A stretch of DNA of 64,000 nucleotides from positions 114,683 to 178,682 of the forward strand of contig CACGAU010000001.1 of assembly GCA_902571135.1 (NCBI GenBank). Reading direction: 5' to 3'. Positions 1 through 8,342 of this stretch are shown piece after piece. Below the pieces are notes generated by a model. The model had not been told where the DNA came from. It did not search any database and saw only the letters and a list, made by a program, of their open reading frames with translations. A program made the position numbers and the translations under genes. Within the stretch, counting starts at the first letter, position 1. Each line of letters opens with the position of its first letter. The DNA is from an uncultured Pelagibacteraceae bacterium. Its GTDB lineage: Bacteria > Pseudomonadota > Alphaproteobacteria > Pelagibacterales > Pelagibacteraceae.

Positions 1-893
1 TTTCAGGTAAAGGAGATAGTGGTGTTCATCCTGAACTTCCAAATAAAACAAAATGGGTAATTTATTCAACTGTGCTTCCGTGGGCTTTATTGACATTTAT
101 AATTTATGTAATGATCATGTTCGGTGGATTTGTAGAAATGTGGGGTGTTGATCATAGCTTTACATTAAGACATTATATTGAAGCTTTTAGTGTAGATTGG
201 GTAAAAGAAAGAGGTTTCTTATGGACGGGAACTGCTTGGAACTCTTTTAATACTACATTTACTATAGCTCTAATTTCCTCTTTACCAACTGCTGCAATTG
301 GAATTTTAACTGCCTACCTACTAACAAGACATAAATTTAAAGGAAAAAATGCTTTTGAATTTGGAACAATGTTAAGTTTTGCAATACCAGGTAGTGTAAT
401 TGGTGTAAGTTATGTTTTTGCTTTTAATGTTCCTCCTCTTGAACTAACCGGAACTGGAATAATTTTAGTAATTGCATTTGTGTTTAGAAACATGCCAGTT
501 GGAGTTAGAGCAGGAATAGCTGCTATGAACCAACTTGATCCACATTTAGATGAAGCTTCATCAACTTTAAACGCTTCTAGCGCCCAAACATTTAGGAATA
601 TAATTCTTCCTTTACTTAAGCCTGCAATTACAGCATCTTTAGTTTTTAGTTTTGTAAGAGCTATGACTGCAATTAGTGCTGTTATCTTCTTGGTGAGTGC
701 AAATTATGACTTAGCTGTTTCATATATACTTGGTAGATTAGAAAATAATGACTATGGCCTTGCAATAGTGTATTCATCTGCATTAATTCTGGTAATGCTA
801 ATTACAATTACTTTAATGCAATTAATAATAGGAAAACGTAAATTAGGAAGAAGAGATCAAGCCGCCGGAATTTTACAAGGAAATTTAGGATAA
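1..893 (+). CDS. ABC transporter permease (PotB/FbpB type), C-terminal part, 5' end outside window
   Basis: The reading frame is open from base 3 to the stop at 891-893, so the gene begins before the window; the visible part is about 296 residues. It shows repeated hydrophobic segments and a cytoplasmic EAA-type loop (DEASSTLNASSAQTFRNIILP) that docks on the ATPase, as in the BPD_transp_1 family. The length after the first visible residues suggests the second half of a two-domain FbpB-like permease, or one whole single-domain protein with a short missing N-terminus; the window does not decide. The stop overlaps the ATG of the ATPase gene (TAATG), so the two are translationally coupled. Substrate is unknown from this gene alone; the neighbours (HpsN, Pta, rhodanese) make an organosulfonate a reasonable guess. 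Confidence 0.85.
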   Translation, partial: SGKGDSGVHPELPNKTKWVIYSTVLPWALLTFIIYVMIMFGGFVEMWGVDHSFTLRHYIEAFSVDWVKERGFLWTGTAWNSFNTTFTIALISSLPTAAIGILTAYLLTRHKFKGKNAFEFGTMLSFAIPGSVIGVSYVFAFNVPPLELTGTGIILVIAFVFRNMPVGVRAGIAAMNQLDPHLDEASSTLNASSAQTFRNIILPLLKPAITASLVFSFVRAMTAISAVIFLVSANYDLAVSYILGRLENNDYGLAIVYSSALILVMLITITLMQLIIGKRKLGRRDQAAGILQGNLG

Positions 894-1948
894 TGAAAAA
901 AGCAGAAGTAAAGTTTGAAAATATAACAAAAAAATTTAATGAAACCACAGCAGTAGATAATGTTAGCTGTAAATTTGAAGCTGGAACCTTAACTACTTTA
1001 CTTGGTCCATCAGGGTGTGGAAAAACTACTTCACTAAGAATTATTGCAGGTCTTGAAAGAGCCACCAGTGGTAAAATATTAGTAGATGATGAAGATGTAA
1101 CATTATTACCTGCAACTGACAGAGATGTATCAATGGTATTTCAATCTTATGCTTTATTTCCGCATATGAGTGTTCTAGAAAATGTTTCTTATGGATTGAA
1201 AATGATCAATGTGAATAAGGAAGAATATATTCAAAAATCTTTAGAAACTCTAAAATTGGTAAATTTAGAGGGGTATGAAAATAGGATGCCATCAGAACTA
1301 TCTGGTGGACAACAGCAAAGGGTTGCGGTTGCTAGAGCAATTGTGTTGAAACCAAAAGTGCTACTTTTTGATGAACCTCTTTCAAACCTAGATGCAAAAT
1401 TAAGAAGACAAGTAAGAGAAGATATTAGAGAAATTCAACAAAAATTAGGAGTTACAACTATTTATGTAACTCATGACCAAGAAGAGGCTTTAGCAATATC
1501 TGATAAAGTTATTGTGATGAATAATGCGGTCATCGCCCAAGAAGGTAGTCCAAAAGATCTTTATAATTTTCCAAAAAATAAATTTGTTGCAAACTTTATT
1601 GGTGACGCAAATGTCGTAAAGGCTGAAATCTTAAATAAACAATCAAACTCTTATGATTTAAAAATAGCTGAAATGAAAATTAAAGTTCAAAGTGATAAGG
1701 ATTTTGAAAAAACTGTTTCTGTAGCACTTAGACCTGAAAAAATTTTAATTAACAAAGATAAAAAAGAGAACTCAATCCATGCAACTGTTAACAATGCATC
1801 ATTTGTAGGAAGTAATTATCAATACATACTAAATTCAGATGCAGGAAAACTATTTGTTATTTCAGGAGAAACGAACAACATATTTAAAGTTGGAGAAGAA
1901 GTCTTTTTAAGTATAAATGAAGAAGAAGTAAAAATTCTAAATGATTAA
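893..1948 (+). CDS. ABC transporter ATP-binding protein (PotA/FbpC/UgpC family)
   Basis: Cytoplasmic ATPase that powers the upstream permease. Walker A is GPSGCGKTT at residues 38-46, the Q-loop is in MVFQSYALFP near 81-90, the ABC signature LSGGQ is at 136-140, and Walker B with the D-loop is LLFDEPLSNLD near 157-167, followed by the H-loop VTHDQEEA. A C-terminal TOBE-like regulatory region follows residue 240, giving the 351-residue length typical of spermidine/iron/2-aminoethylphosphonate importers. All catalytic motifs are intact. The start overlaps the permease stop by one base, and the next gene begins 5 nt after the stop, so this is a clear operon. Confidence 0.93.
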   Translation: MKKAEVKFENITKKFNETTAVDNVSCKFEAGTLTTLLGPSGCGKTTSLRIIAGLERATSGKILVDDEDVTLLPATDRDVSMVFQSYALFPHMSVLENVSYGLKMINVNKEEYIQKSLETLKLVNLEGYENRMPSELSGGQQQRVAVARAIVLKPKVLLFDEPLSNLDAKLRRQVREDIREIQQKLGVTTIYVTHDQEEALAISDKVIVMNNAVIAQEGSPKDLYNFPKNKFVANFIGDANVVKAEILNKQSNSYDLKIAEMKIKVQSDKDFEKTVSVALRPEKILINKDKKENSIHATVNNASFVGSNYQYILNSDAGKLFVISGETNNIFKVGEEVFLSINEEEVKILND

Positions 1949-1953
1949 ATTAT

Positions 1954-2865
1954 ATGCTATCAAGTAAAGAAATTGTATGTCCAAATAATCTTCTGGATTT
2001 AGCTCACAAAAAAAAAGGTGTTAAAGTTGCTGTTGTAAATGCAGGAAAACCTTTGCCAATGTTATCCATTCAAGATGCAGTAAATGAAAATCTAATTGAA
2101 CCAATTTTTATTGGTCATGAATTAGAAATACAAAAATGTGCTGAAGATATTAAATGGGATATTTCTAAATATGAGCTTATTCATGAACCTGTAGAAAATG
2201 ATACCGCAAAAATTGCTGCTAAACTTGCAAGTGAAGATAAGGTTAAAATAATTGTCAAAGGACACATTCATACAGATGTTCTAATGAAAGAGGTTTTAAA
2301 ACGTGAATACAATTTGTTAGGCAAAACAAGACTAAGTCATATTTGGCATATGAGTATTGGTAAAGACGACAAGCCTTTAATAATCACTGATGGAGCATTA
2401 AATGTATTGCCCAATGTAAAAACTAAAATGCATATCTTGAAAAATGTAATAAATTTTTCACATAGAATAGGAATTGAAAGACCAAAAATATCTGTTTTAT
2501 CAGCAACAGAAGAAGTTTTAGAAAGTGTGCCAAGTTCCATTGAAGCAGCAGAAATTACAAAGTTAGCTAAAGAAGAAAATTTAAATGCTGATGTTTTTGG
2601 TCCTTTAGCATTTGACAATAGCATTTCAAAAAAATCAGCAGCAATAAAAGGAATTAAAAATTTAGTTGCTGGTGAGGCAGATGTATTGTTGGTGCCAAGT
2701 GTAGAAACTGGAAATGCGTTGGTAAAAATGCTGATATATTTTAGTGGAGCATGTGCCGCAGGAGTTGTTGTCGGTGGAAAAGTGCCAGTTGTGATCACAA
2801 GTAGATCTGATGAAGCTCAAGCACGATTAGCTTCTATTGCAGCTGCAGTTGTTGCATTGGACTAA
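1954..2865 (+). CDS. Phosphate acetyl/butyryltransferase family enzyme (Pta-like)
   Basis: A 303-residue soluble protein of the phosphate acetyl/butyryl transferase family, which interconverts acyl-phosphate and acyl-CoA. It has the family's N-terminal AVVNAGKPLPMLSIQDA region, the central IVKGHIHTDVLMKEVL segment and the C-terminal glycine-rich VLLVPSVETGNALVKML...GAC region. It lacks the long N-terminal domain of E. coli Pta. In sulfonate degraders a Pta turns the acetyl phosphate made by sulfoacetaldehyde acetyltransferase (Xsc) into acetyl-CoA; the position between an ABC transporter and HpsN fits such a role, but no xsc is visible here. Other acyl-phosphates are possible substrates. Confidence 0.8.
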   Translation: MLSSKEIVCPNNLLDLAHKKKGVKVAVVNAGKPLPMLSIQDAVNENLIEPIFIGHELEIQKCAEDIKWDISKYELIHEPVENDTAKIAAKLASEDKVKIIVKGHIHTDVLMKEVLKREYNLLGKTRLSHIWHMSIGKDDKPLIITDGALNVLPNVKTKMHILKNVINFSHRIGIERPKISVLSATEEVLESVPSSIEAAEITKLAKEENLNADVFGPLAFDNSISKKSAAIKGIKNLVAGEADVLLVPSVETGNALVKMLIYFSGACAAGVVVGGKVPVVITSRSDEAQARLASIAAAVVALD

Positions 2866-2874
2866 ATGATTCAT

Positions 2875-2894
2875 TGAATTTCAAAAGAAATTCA
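2875..2894 (+). other. Intercistronic stem-loop between pta-like gene and hpsN
   Basis: Perfect 8-bp inverted repeat TGAATTTC / GAAATTCA around a 4-nt AAAA loop, in the 59-nt gap before hpsN. It is followed by TTTAAATAAA rather than a clean U-tract. It could be a weak terminator, a processing site or an mRNA stabiliser. A strong ribosome binding site (AAAGGAGAG, about 2914-2922) follows before the hpsN ATG. Confidence 0.55.
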
Positions 2895-2924
2895 TTTAAA
2901 TAAACTGAAATTTAAAGGAGAGAA

Positions 2925-4211
2925 ATGGCAATTACATACTTAAAAAAATCACCAAAAACATCATCAACTGATGACACAAAAACAAGAGAAATAGTTGAAA
3001 ATATTCTAAAAGATATTGAGACTAGTAAAGAAGAAGGTTGTAAGGAGCTCTCAAAAAAATTTGATAAATACGAAGGTGATGTAATTGTTTCAAAAGAAAA
3101 AATTGAAGAAATAAAAAAAAATTTAGATCAAAAAACTAAAGATGATATTCAGTTCTCTCATGAAAGAGTAAGAAAGTTTGCTGAGGCACAATTAAAAAAT
3201 TATGGCCAAGACTTTGAAGTTGAATTATCTGATGGTTTATTTGCAGGACAAAAACTTATTCCAGTAAATACAGCAGGTTGCTACGTGCCAGCGGGGAGAT
3301 ATGCTCATATAGCTTCAGCTGTAATGAGTGTAACAACAGCAAAAGTTGCTGGGGTTAAAAATATTTTAGTTTGCAGTTCACCAAAACCTGGAGTTGGAGT
3401 ACATCCATCAATTGTTTATACAGCTGACTTATGCGGAGCTGATGTAATAATGAATTTGGGTGGCGTGCAAGCTATTGCAGCTATGACTAATGGTTTGTTT
3501 GGAAATGCACCTGCAGATATATTGGTTGGTCCTGGTAACCAATTTGTTGCAGAAGCAAAAAGGATTTTATTTGGAAAAGTTGGTATTGATTTATTTGCTG
3601 GTCCGACAGAAATTGCAGTTATTGCAGACGAGACAGCAGATCCTGAAATGGTAGCATATGATTTAGTTGGACAAGCAGAACACGGTTATAATTCTCCAGC
3701 TTGGCTGTTTACTAAAAGTAAAAAAGTTGCAGACTATGTAATGGAAAGAGTTCCAGAATTAATTGCAGATTTGCCAGATCTTCCAAGGGAAAATTCAGGT
3801 GCTGCATGGAGAGATTATGGTGAAGTAATCCTTTGCGATACTGATGAAGAGATTGCTAAAGTTAGTGATGAATACGCTCCAGAACATTTAGAAGTCCAGA
3901 CTAAAAATTTACAATGGTATCACGACAGATTAAAAAATTATGGATCTTTATTCATTGGTGAAGAAACAACCGTTGCTTATGGAGATAAATGCTCAGGTAC
4001 AAATCATATTTTGCCAACAAAAGGTGCGGGTAGATACACAGGGGGTTTATTTGTTGGTAAATTTATTAAGACATTAAGTTTCCAAAGAATGAGTAAGGCC
4101 GCAACAAAAGAAGTTGGTGCTGCTTGTGCAAGAATTTCTAGATACGAAGGAATGGAAGCACATGCTAGAACAGGTGATGTGAGATTAAGAAAATACGGTT
4201 TTCAAAACTAA
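2925..4211 (+). CDS. hpsN: Sulfopropanediol 3-dehydrogenase (HisD homologue)
   Basis: A 428-residue protein of the histidinol dehydrogenase fold. The zinc and catalytic positions of HisD are visible: VGQAEHG (Gln and His zinc ligands), YAPEHLEV (catalytic Glu-His), YGDKCSGTNHILP (Asp) and GMEAHARTGD (His). Several stretches, such as GCYVPAGRYAHIASA, LGGVQAIAAM and the C-terminal RISRYEGMEAHART, match what I know of HpsN, which oxidises 2,3-dihydroxypropane-1-sulfonate (DHPS) to sulfolactate with NAD+, better than biosynthetic HisD. No other histidine genes are adjacent, and hisI lies far away. DHPS is an abundant algal osmolyte. A very good ribosome binding site, AAAGGAGAG, fixes the ATG. Residual doubt: it could be another HisD-like alcohol dehydrogenase. 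Confidence 0.8.
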   Translation: MAITYLKKSPKTSSTDDTKTREIVENILKDIETSKEEGCKELSKKFDKYEGDVIVSKEKIEEIKKNLDQKTKDDIQFSHERVRKFAEAQLKNYGQDFEVELSDGLFAGQKLIPVNTAGCYVPAGRYAHIASAVMSVTTAKVAGVKNILVCSSPKPGVGVHPSIVYTADLCGADVIMNLGGVQAIAAMTNGLFGNAPADILVGPGNQFVAEAKRILFGKVGIDLFAGPTEIAVIADETADPEMVAYDLVGQAEHGYNSPAWLFTKSKKVADYVMERVPELIADLPDLPRENSGAAWRDYGEVILCDTDEEIAKVSDEYAPEHLEVQTKNLQWYHDRLKNYGSLFIGEETTVAYGDKCSGTNHILPTKGAGRYTGGLFVGKFIKTLSFQRMSKAATKEVGAACARISRYEGMEAHARTGDVRLRKYGFQN

Positions 4212-4228
4212 TAATTTAGGGATTTAAA

Positions 4229-4594
4229 ATGAAAAAATTTGATGAACTTATGAGTGTAGGAAGTGAAATTAAAAACATTACCGCTGAAGATGCAAAGAAA
4301 AAATTAAATGATCCTAATGTTCAATTTATTGATGTAAGAGATAAAGATAGTTTTTCTAAGGGTACAATAGGAAATGCCGTACACATGGACAGAGGATTGC
4401 TTGAATTTTATTTAGCAGAGGGAAGTCCTTTGGAAAATGATATTTTTAAAAATAATCCAGATAAAGAGTTTGTAGTTTTTTGTGGTTTAGGAGGTCAAGG
4501 CACCCTTGCCACAAAAACAATGAAAGACATGGGTGTCAAAAATGTTAAAAACATTACAGGTGGAATGTCTGAGTGGGATAAAATAAAAGATTAA
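4229..4594 (+). CDS. Rhodanese-like domain protein
   Basis: A single rhodanese domain of 121 residues with no signal peptide. The acidic strand FIDVRDKDSFSKGTIGNAVHMD is the classic first half and Cys85 in VVFCGLGGQG is at the position of the catalytic cysteine, so persulfide transfer is chemically possible. The final GGMSEWDKI is a common rhodanese ending. It sits 17 nt after hpsN, consistent with a role in handling the sulfur released from sulfonates, though rhodaneses are versatile. Its stop codon overlaps by 4 nt the stop of the convergent glycoside hydrolase gene, leaving no room for a terminator. Confidence 0.85.
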   Translation: MKKFDELMSVGSEIKNITAEDAKKKLNDPNVQFIDVRDKDSFSKGTIGNAVHMDRGLLEFYLAEGSPLENDIFKNNPDKEFVVFCGLGGQGTLATKTMKDMGVKNVKNITGGMSEWDKIKD

Positions 4595-5856
4595 TCTTTA
4601 TTTAATTTTAAATCCAAATAGAGAGCTGCTGACCAAGAAAAATTATTTGCACCCATTGGTTTACCATTTTTGCAACTGTAATATTCGTGAAATCCTTTTT
4701 TTTCTACCAATCTAATAGTGCTTTGTTTAATTTTTTTTGAATATTTTTCGTCCTTATTAACTAGACCCTTGTACATAAACCAATTACAATTAACCCACAC
4801 AGGACCTCTCCAATAACGTTTTTCCTCAAAGCTTTTGTGATTAGGTTTTATTGAAGAAAAGAAATATTTTTCTTTTACGTTATGTTTTTTTAAGTTTTTG
4901 ATTAAAACATCATTTATCTTATGATTATTAATATCAGCAAACAGTACTAAGTAATTTGTTATAGATGGGACTGATATTTTTTTTTTATTTCTTAAATCAA
5001 ATGAAAAGAAAGTACCTTTTTTTTTGTCAAAAAATCTTAAAATATTTCTCTCAGTGAGTTTTACATAATTAATTATTTTAGAGCTATCTAGATTAAATTC
5101 TTTTAAAAGTATGATTAGATCTTTATTTGCTTTAAGAAATATAGAATTAAATCCAATATCAACGACATTGAACATTGCAGTATTGAATATTTTTTTTGGA
5201 TTATACTTCTTTTTTCTTAGATCGTTTTTAATCGTTACATACCTATCATAGTCAATATTTAAAGGTCTATGTTCTGGATTAACAACCTTATTATCAGCTC
5301 TTTTATATTTTATATTTTTTTCAATTTTAACTTTACTCATTGGTCCATCCCAAAGTGAAGAATTATCATAGCCACTTTCCCATGGATGAAGTATTGATAC
5401 TAAACCAGTTTTTTTTGGATCTCTATATTTAAGGAACCACTCATGAGATTTTTTGATTTTAATTATAAATTTTTTAATTTTTGTTTTTTGTTTTTTAGTA
5501 ATTTTATTTTTATCTGTTATTTGTTTTAAAATACTTGCAAGCACCGGAGGTTGAGTTATTCCAGATGAGTGAATTTTATTTCCACAACTCCAAGCAGTAT
5601 GATTAGGATAGTAATTGGTATTTGTATCATGAAATAGAATGTGTGGAATCATTCCATCTTTCCATTGTCCATCTAATAGAGTTTTAATTTCTTTTAATGC
5701 AAAATTAAGATTAAAGTAAGAGTATCCCAATGCAATGAATGCTGAGTCCCAGTTCCATTGTGCAGGATATAATTTATTATTTGTTGGTAAAGTGTATCCC
5801 TTTTTTCTATTTCCGATTAAAGTTTTTTGTGCGATTTTAACAAATTTATTCATCAT
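4591..5856 (-). CDS. GH63-type glycoside hydrolase, mannosylglycerate/glucosylglycerate hydrolase-like
   Basis: A 421-residue (alpha/alpha)6-barrel hydrolase without a signal peptide, so it acts on imported substrate in the cytoplasm. GH63/MGH1 landmarks in order: QWNWDSAF at 33-40, GQWKDGMIPH near 63-72, HPWESGYDNSS at 157-167 with the probable catalytic acid Asp164, YWRGPVW at 348-354, and FHEYYSCKNG with the probable catalytic base Glu391 followed by NNFSWSAAL. The length and spacing match the short bacterial mannosyl/glucosylglycerate hydrolases rather than the large eukaryotic glucosidases. It ends a sugar ABC operon and overlaps the upstream permease by 4 nt. The coding strand contains an in-frame A10 run (plus-strand 4977-4986). 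Substrate assignment is inference; trehalase-like or other alpha-glycosides remain possible. Confidence 0.78.
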   Translation of the reverse strand: MMNKFVKIAQKTLIGNRKKGYTLPTNNKLYPAQWNWDSAFIALGYSYFNLNFALKEIKTLLDGQWKDGMIPHILFHDTNTNYYPNHTAWSCGNKIHSSGITQPPVLASILKQITDKNKITKKQKTKIKKFIIKIKKSHEWFLKYRDPKKTGLVSILHPWESGYDNSSLWDGPMSKVKIEKNIKYKRADNKVVNPEHRPLNIDYDRYVTIKNDLRKKKYNPKKIFNTAMFNVVDIGFNSIFLKANKDLIILLKEFNLDSSKIINYVKLTERNILRFFDKKKGTFFSFDLRNKKKISVPSITNYLVLFADINNHKINDVLIKNLKKHNVKEKYFFSSIKPNHKSFEEKRYWRGPVWVNCNWFMYKGLVNKDEKYSKKIKQSTIRLVEKKGFHEYYSCKNGKPMGANNFSWSAALYLDLKLNKD

Positions 5857-7046
5857 CCTTTTACACTTCCTGCTGTTAAACCACTTACTAGATATTTTTC
5901 AAAATAAACAAAAATGAATAGCACTGGTAAAGTAACAATAACTGAACCAGCCATCAAATATTGTCTAGGCGTTTCTGCATCACCACTTAAATATTGAATA
6001 GCTCTGGATAATGTAAATGAATTTGGATTATCTAAAAACATTAATGAAAATAAAAACTCATTCCAAGCAATCATAAACACATATAATGCTACCGATGAAA
6101 TAGCTGGAATACTTAGTGGAATTATAATTTTTGTGATAATCCCAAACCAACTTAGTCTATCTAATATTGCGGCTTCCTCTAGCTCCTTAGGTATACTTTT
6201 AAAATATCCTTGTAGCATATAGATTGCGACTGGAAGTGTGGTGGCGGTATATACTATCAACAAACCTTCTATAGAATTTCTCAATCCTAATTGACTAAAA
6301 ATTGTATAAAGTGGAATAACAAGTACTATTGCTGGAAACATGTAGATTATAAGTATTGATGTAGATAAAAATGTTTTTCCAAAAAAATTTAATCTTGCTA
6401 CCGCATAAGCAGCTGGGATTGCAAAAAGAAGAGTGATAATAACTGTGCCAACTGAAACGATAGTGCTAGTAATAATATATTTTCCAAAATTATAAGATTT
6501 AAAAATTACAAAATATGAGTTGAACAATTCTTTTAAACCTTGAGCAAAATTTATACTAAAATCTAAAGGGTTTACTAACAAAGCAATCTGAGTTTTAAAA
6601 CTCGTTACTAACATCATATAAAACGGGAATAGTATTACAAAAGAAAAAAATAAAATTCCAAACAAAGTTAAAAAATCAAAAAGGATAACTTGCGTGGAGT
6701 GTTCTTCTTTTAGGTTGGTGAAATTATACTTATTAATTTTACTGACAAAAAAATATATTATTAAGAAAGTACCTACATTATACCATACAGGAAGTTTTTG
6801 TATTAAGTAGCCATCAAAAATTACAAATAAAGATGAAAAAATAATAGATTTATAAATAGGTTTAATTTTATCATTAAAAATTAAATGAAATAAAGATATT
6901 AAAAATCCGATAATAAAAATTATTTCAATATTAAATGTTTTGATAGTTAATCCTTGCAATGTTGCTAATACTTTCCAAATTGAAACTAAAAATATTAAGA
7001 AAAATGTAGCTATCAATGAAAATAGAATTGTATTTTTAATTTTCAT
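5853..7046 (-). CDS. Sugar ABC transporter permease, MalG type with N-terminal extension
   Basis: An inner-membrane permease of 397 residues. The C-terminal ~270 residues form an ordinary MalG-like BPD_transp_1 domain with the EAA loop (ELEEAAILDRLSWFGIITKI) and the C-terminal GLTAGSVKG. Ahead of it is an unusual ~125-residue N-terminal extension that looks like three or four additional hydrophobic helices; MalG homologues are usually 270-300 residues. It overlaps the partner permease gene by 11 nt and the GH63 gene by 4 nt. The extension could be a regulatory or assembly domain; its function cannot be read from the sequence. Confidence 0.88.
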   Translation of the reverse strand: MKIKNTILFSLIATFFLIFLVSIWKVLATLQGLTIKTFNIEIIFIIGFLISLFHLIFNDKIKPIYKSIIFSSLFVIFDGYLIQKLPVWYNVGTFLIIYFFVSKINKYNFTNLKEEHSTQVILFDFLTLFGILFFSFVILFPFYMMLVTSFKTQIALLVNPLDFSINFAQGLKELFNSYFVIFKSYNFGKYIITSTIVSVGTVIITLLFAIPAAYAVARLNFFGKTFLSTSILIIYMFPAIVLVIPLYTIFSQLGLRNSIEGLLIVYTATTLPVAIYMLQGYFKSIPKELEEAAILDRLSWFGIITKIIIPLSIPAISSVALYVFMIAWNEFLFSLMFLDNPNSFTLSRAIQYLSGDAETPRQYLMAGSVIVTLPVLFIFVYFEKYLVSGLTAGSVKG

Positions 7047-8295
7047 CTACCCTTTTTCCTAAAAGTTTAAAATAAAAAAACATAAACATTAAAAGTAAGA
7101 CAACAATGACTATAGAAACAGCTGAGCCCATACCAATATCTGAAATTGCAAATCCTTGTTGATAAACATTTATAGGCAAAGTTCTTGTTCCAGATGCACC
7201 TCCTGTTAATAAAAAAACATCCTCAAATTTATTAAAGTTCCAAATAAACCTAATCATAAACAATATTGATATAACTGCTGTTATTTGTGGAAGAGTAATT
7301 TTAAAAAACTTTTGAAATGGGCTAGCTCCATCAACATCAGCAGCTTCATAAAGCTCTTTAGGGATGGCTTGCAGTCTTGCGAGAATAAAAAGAAATGCCA
7401 AAGGGAAATATCGCCATATCTCAAACATTATAACTGTTGTCAAAGCTAATCTTAATTTAAAATCAAATCCTAAAACGCTAATCTCTATATATTTTTGTCC
7501 AAGTAAATTAATTGGTGTTTCTATTATTTGATAATTTATCAATAAACTATTTAGTGTTCCGCTATTTGGATCTAATAATAGTTCCCAGGTATATGCTAAA
7601 GCAACAACGGGAGCCACATATGGAAAAAGTAAAACACTTCTCATAAAAGTTCTTCCGTAAAACTTTTGATTAACCATCTGTGCTGTCAAAATACCAAAAA
7701 TAATTGAGCCAACTGTCCCAAAAAATGTGTAATAAAATGTTGTAAGAAGTAAGTCTATAAACTCATTATCAAATAAAACTTTTTTGAAGTTTTTTAAAGT
7801 AAAGTTGGTATTAAGTAATATATTATCAGATTTACCATCTAGTTTTGGCTTGATTGATTTAAGCTTTTTTTTATCAATTTTTGATCCATCATTTGTTTCA
7901 AAAATAACTTGAAAATTCTCCCTATATTTAGCTGGCCAATTACCAAATTCACATTTTAAATTATAATTTTTGTAGTCACATCTTGGATCTAAATTTACAA
8001 TTTCAAAATTTTTAGGAAAATTATCTTGAAAAGAAACATCTCTTATTTCTTGAATTAATGAGCTATTTCTTAACTTGTATAATATTTTTATTTTTGAAGT
8101 CTCTTCAGAAATAGATTTTACGATTTTTTTTGCCCTTGGCTCTGGTATTCTGATATCTTTTAATTCAACTTCTTTAAAACTAATCCAAACGTTTGCAAAA
8201 ATTGGAAATAAAATTATTGCAAAAACTAAAAGGACTGCAGGTAAAGTTAATATGTATGCGGTTTTTTTTTCTGTATTTGCTAAAGTGTCATTCAT
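7036..8295 (-). CDS. Sugar ABC transporter permease, MalF type with large periplasmic loop
   Basis: A 419-residue MalF-like permease. The first membrane helix (residues about 12-35) is followed by a ~130-residue periplasmic loop containing two cysteines (RCDYKNYNLKCEF), then the BPD_transp_1 core with the EAA loop ELYEAADVDGASPFQKFFKI. E. coli MalF also has an enlarged periplasmic loop that touches the binding protein, so a similar contact is likely. The ATG at 8295-8293 lies one base after the T-tract of a terminator-like hairpin and there is no room for a normal ribosome binding site except within that hairpin. Confidence 0.88.
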   Translation of the reverse strand: MNDTLANTEKKTAYILTLPAVLLVFAIILFPIFANVWISFKEVELKDIRIPEPRAKKIVKSISEETSKIKILYKLRNSSLIQEIRDVSFQDNFPKNFEIVNLDPRCDYKNYNLKCEFGNWPAKYRENFQVIFETNDGSKIDKKKLKSIKPKLDGKSDNILLNTNFTLKNFKKVLFDNEFIDLLLTTFYYTFFGTVGSIIFGILTAQMVNQKFYGRTFMRSVLLFPYVAPVVALAYTWELLLDPNSGTLNSLLINYQIIETPINLLGQKYIEISVLGFDFKLRLALTTVIMFEIWRYFPLAFLFILARLQAIPKELYEAADVDGASPFQKFFKITLPQITAVISILFMIRFIWNFNKFEDVFLLTGGASGTRTLPINVYQQGFAISDIGMGSAVSIVIVVLLLMFMFFYFKLLGKRVDEN

Positions 8296-8330
8296 AAAAA
8301 AAGCGGATAATTTATATTATCCGCTTTTTT
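8296..8330 (-). terminator. Terminator-like stem-loop between binding protein and permease genes
   Basis: Perfect dyad GCGGATAA (8303-8310), loop tttata, TTATCCGC (8317-8324), flanked by a run of 7 A and a run of 6 T, so the paired stem can reach 14 bp and would end in a U-tract on either strand. In the direction of the operon it lies after the binding-protein stop and directly before the permease ATG. Partial termination here would make much more binding protein than permease. Confidence 0.85.
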
Positions 8331-8342
8331 AAAATATTTAAA

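Noticed and set aside
2337..2798. 153-codon minus-strand open frame
   Set aside because: Lies entirely inside the intact pta-like gene in antisense; no family resemblance and no ribosome binding site.
2925..4211. Biosynthetic histidinol dehydrogenase hisD
   Set aside because: Fold and catalytic residues agree, but the HpsN-like segments and the sulfur-related, non-histidine context favour sulfopropanediol dehydrogenase.
8296..8330. End of the sugar operon at the terminator hairpin
   Set aside because: The permeases and GH63 gene downstream have no other promoter candidate and belong functionally with the binding protein, so partial read-through is more likely.
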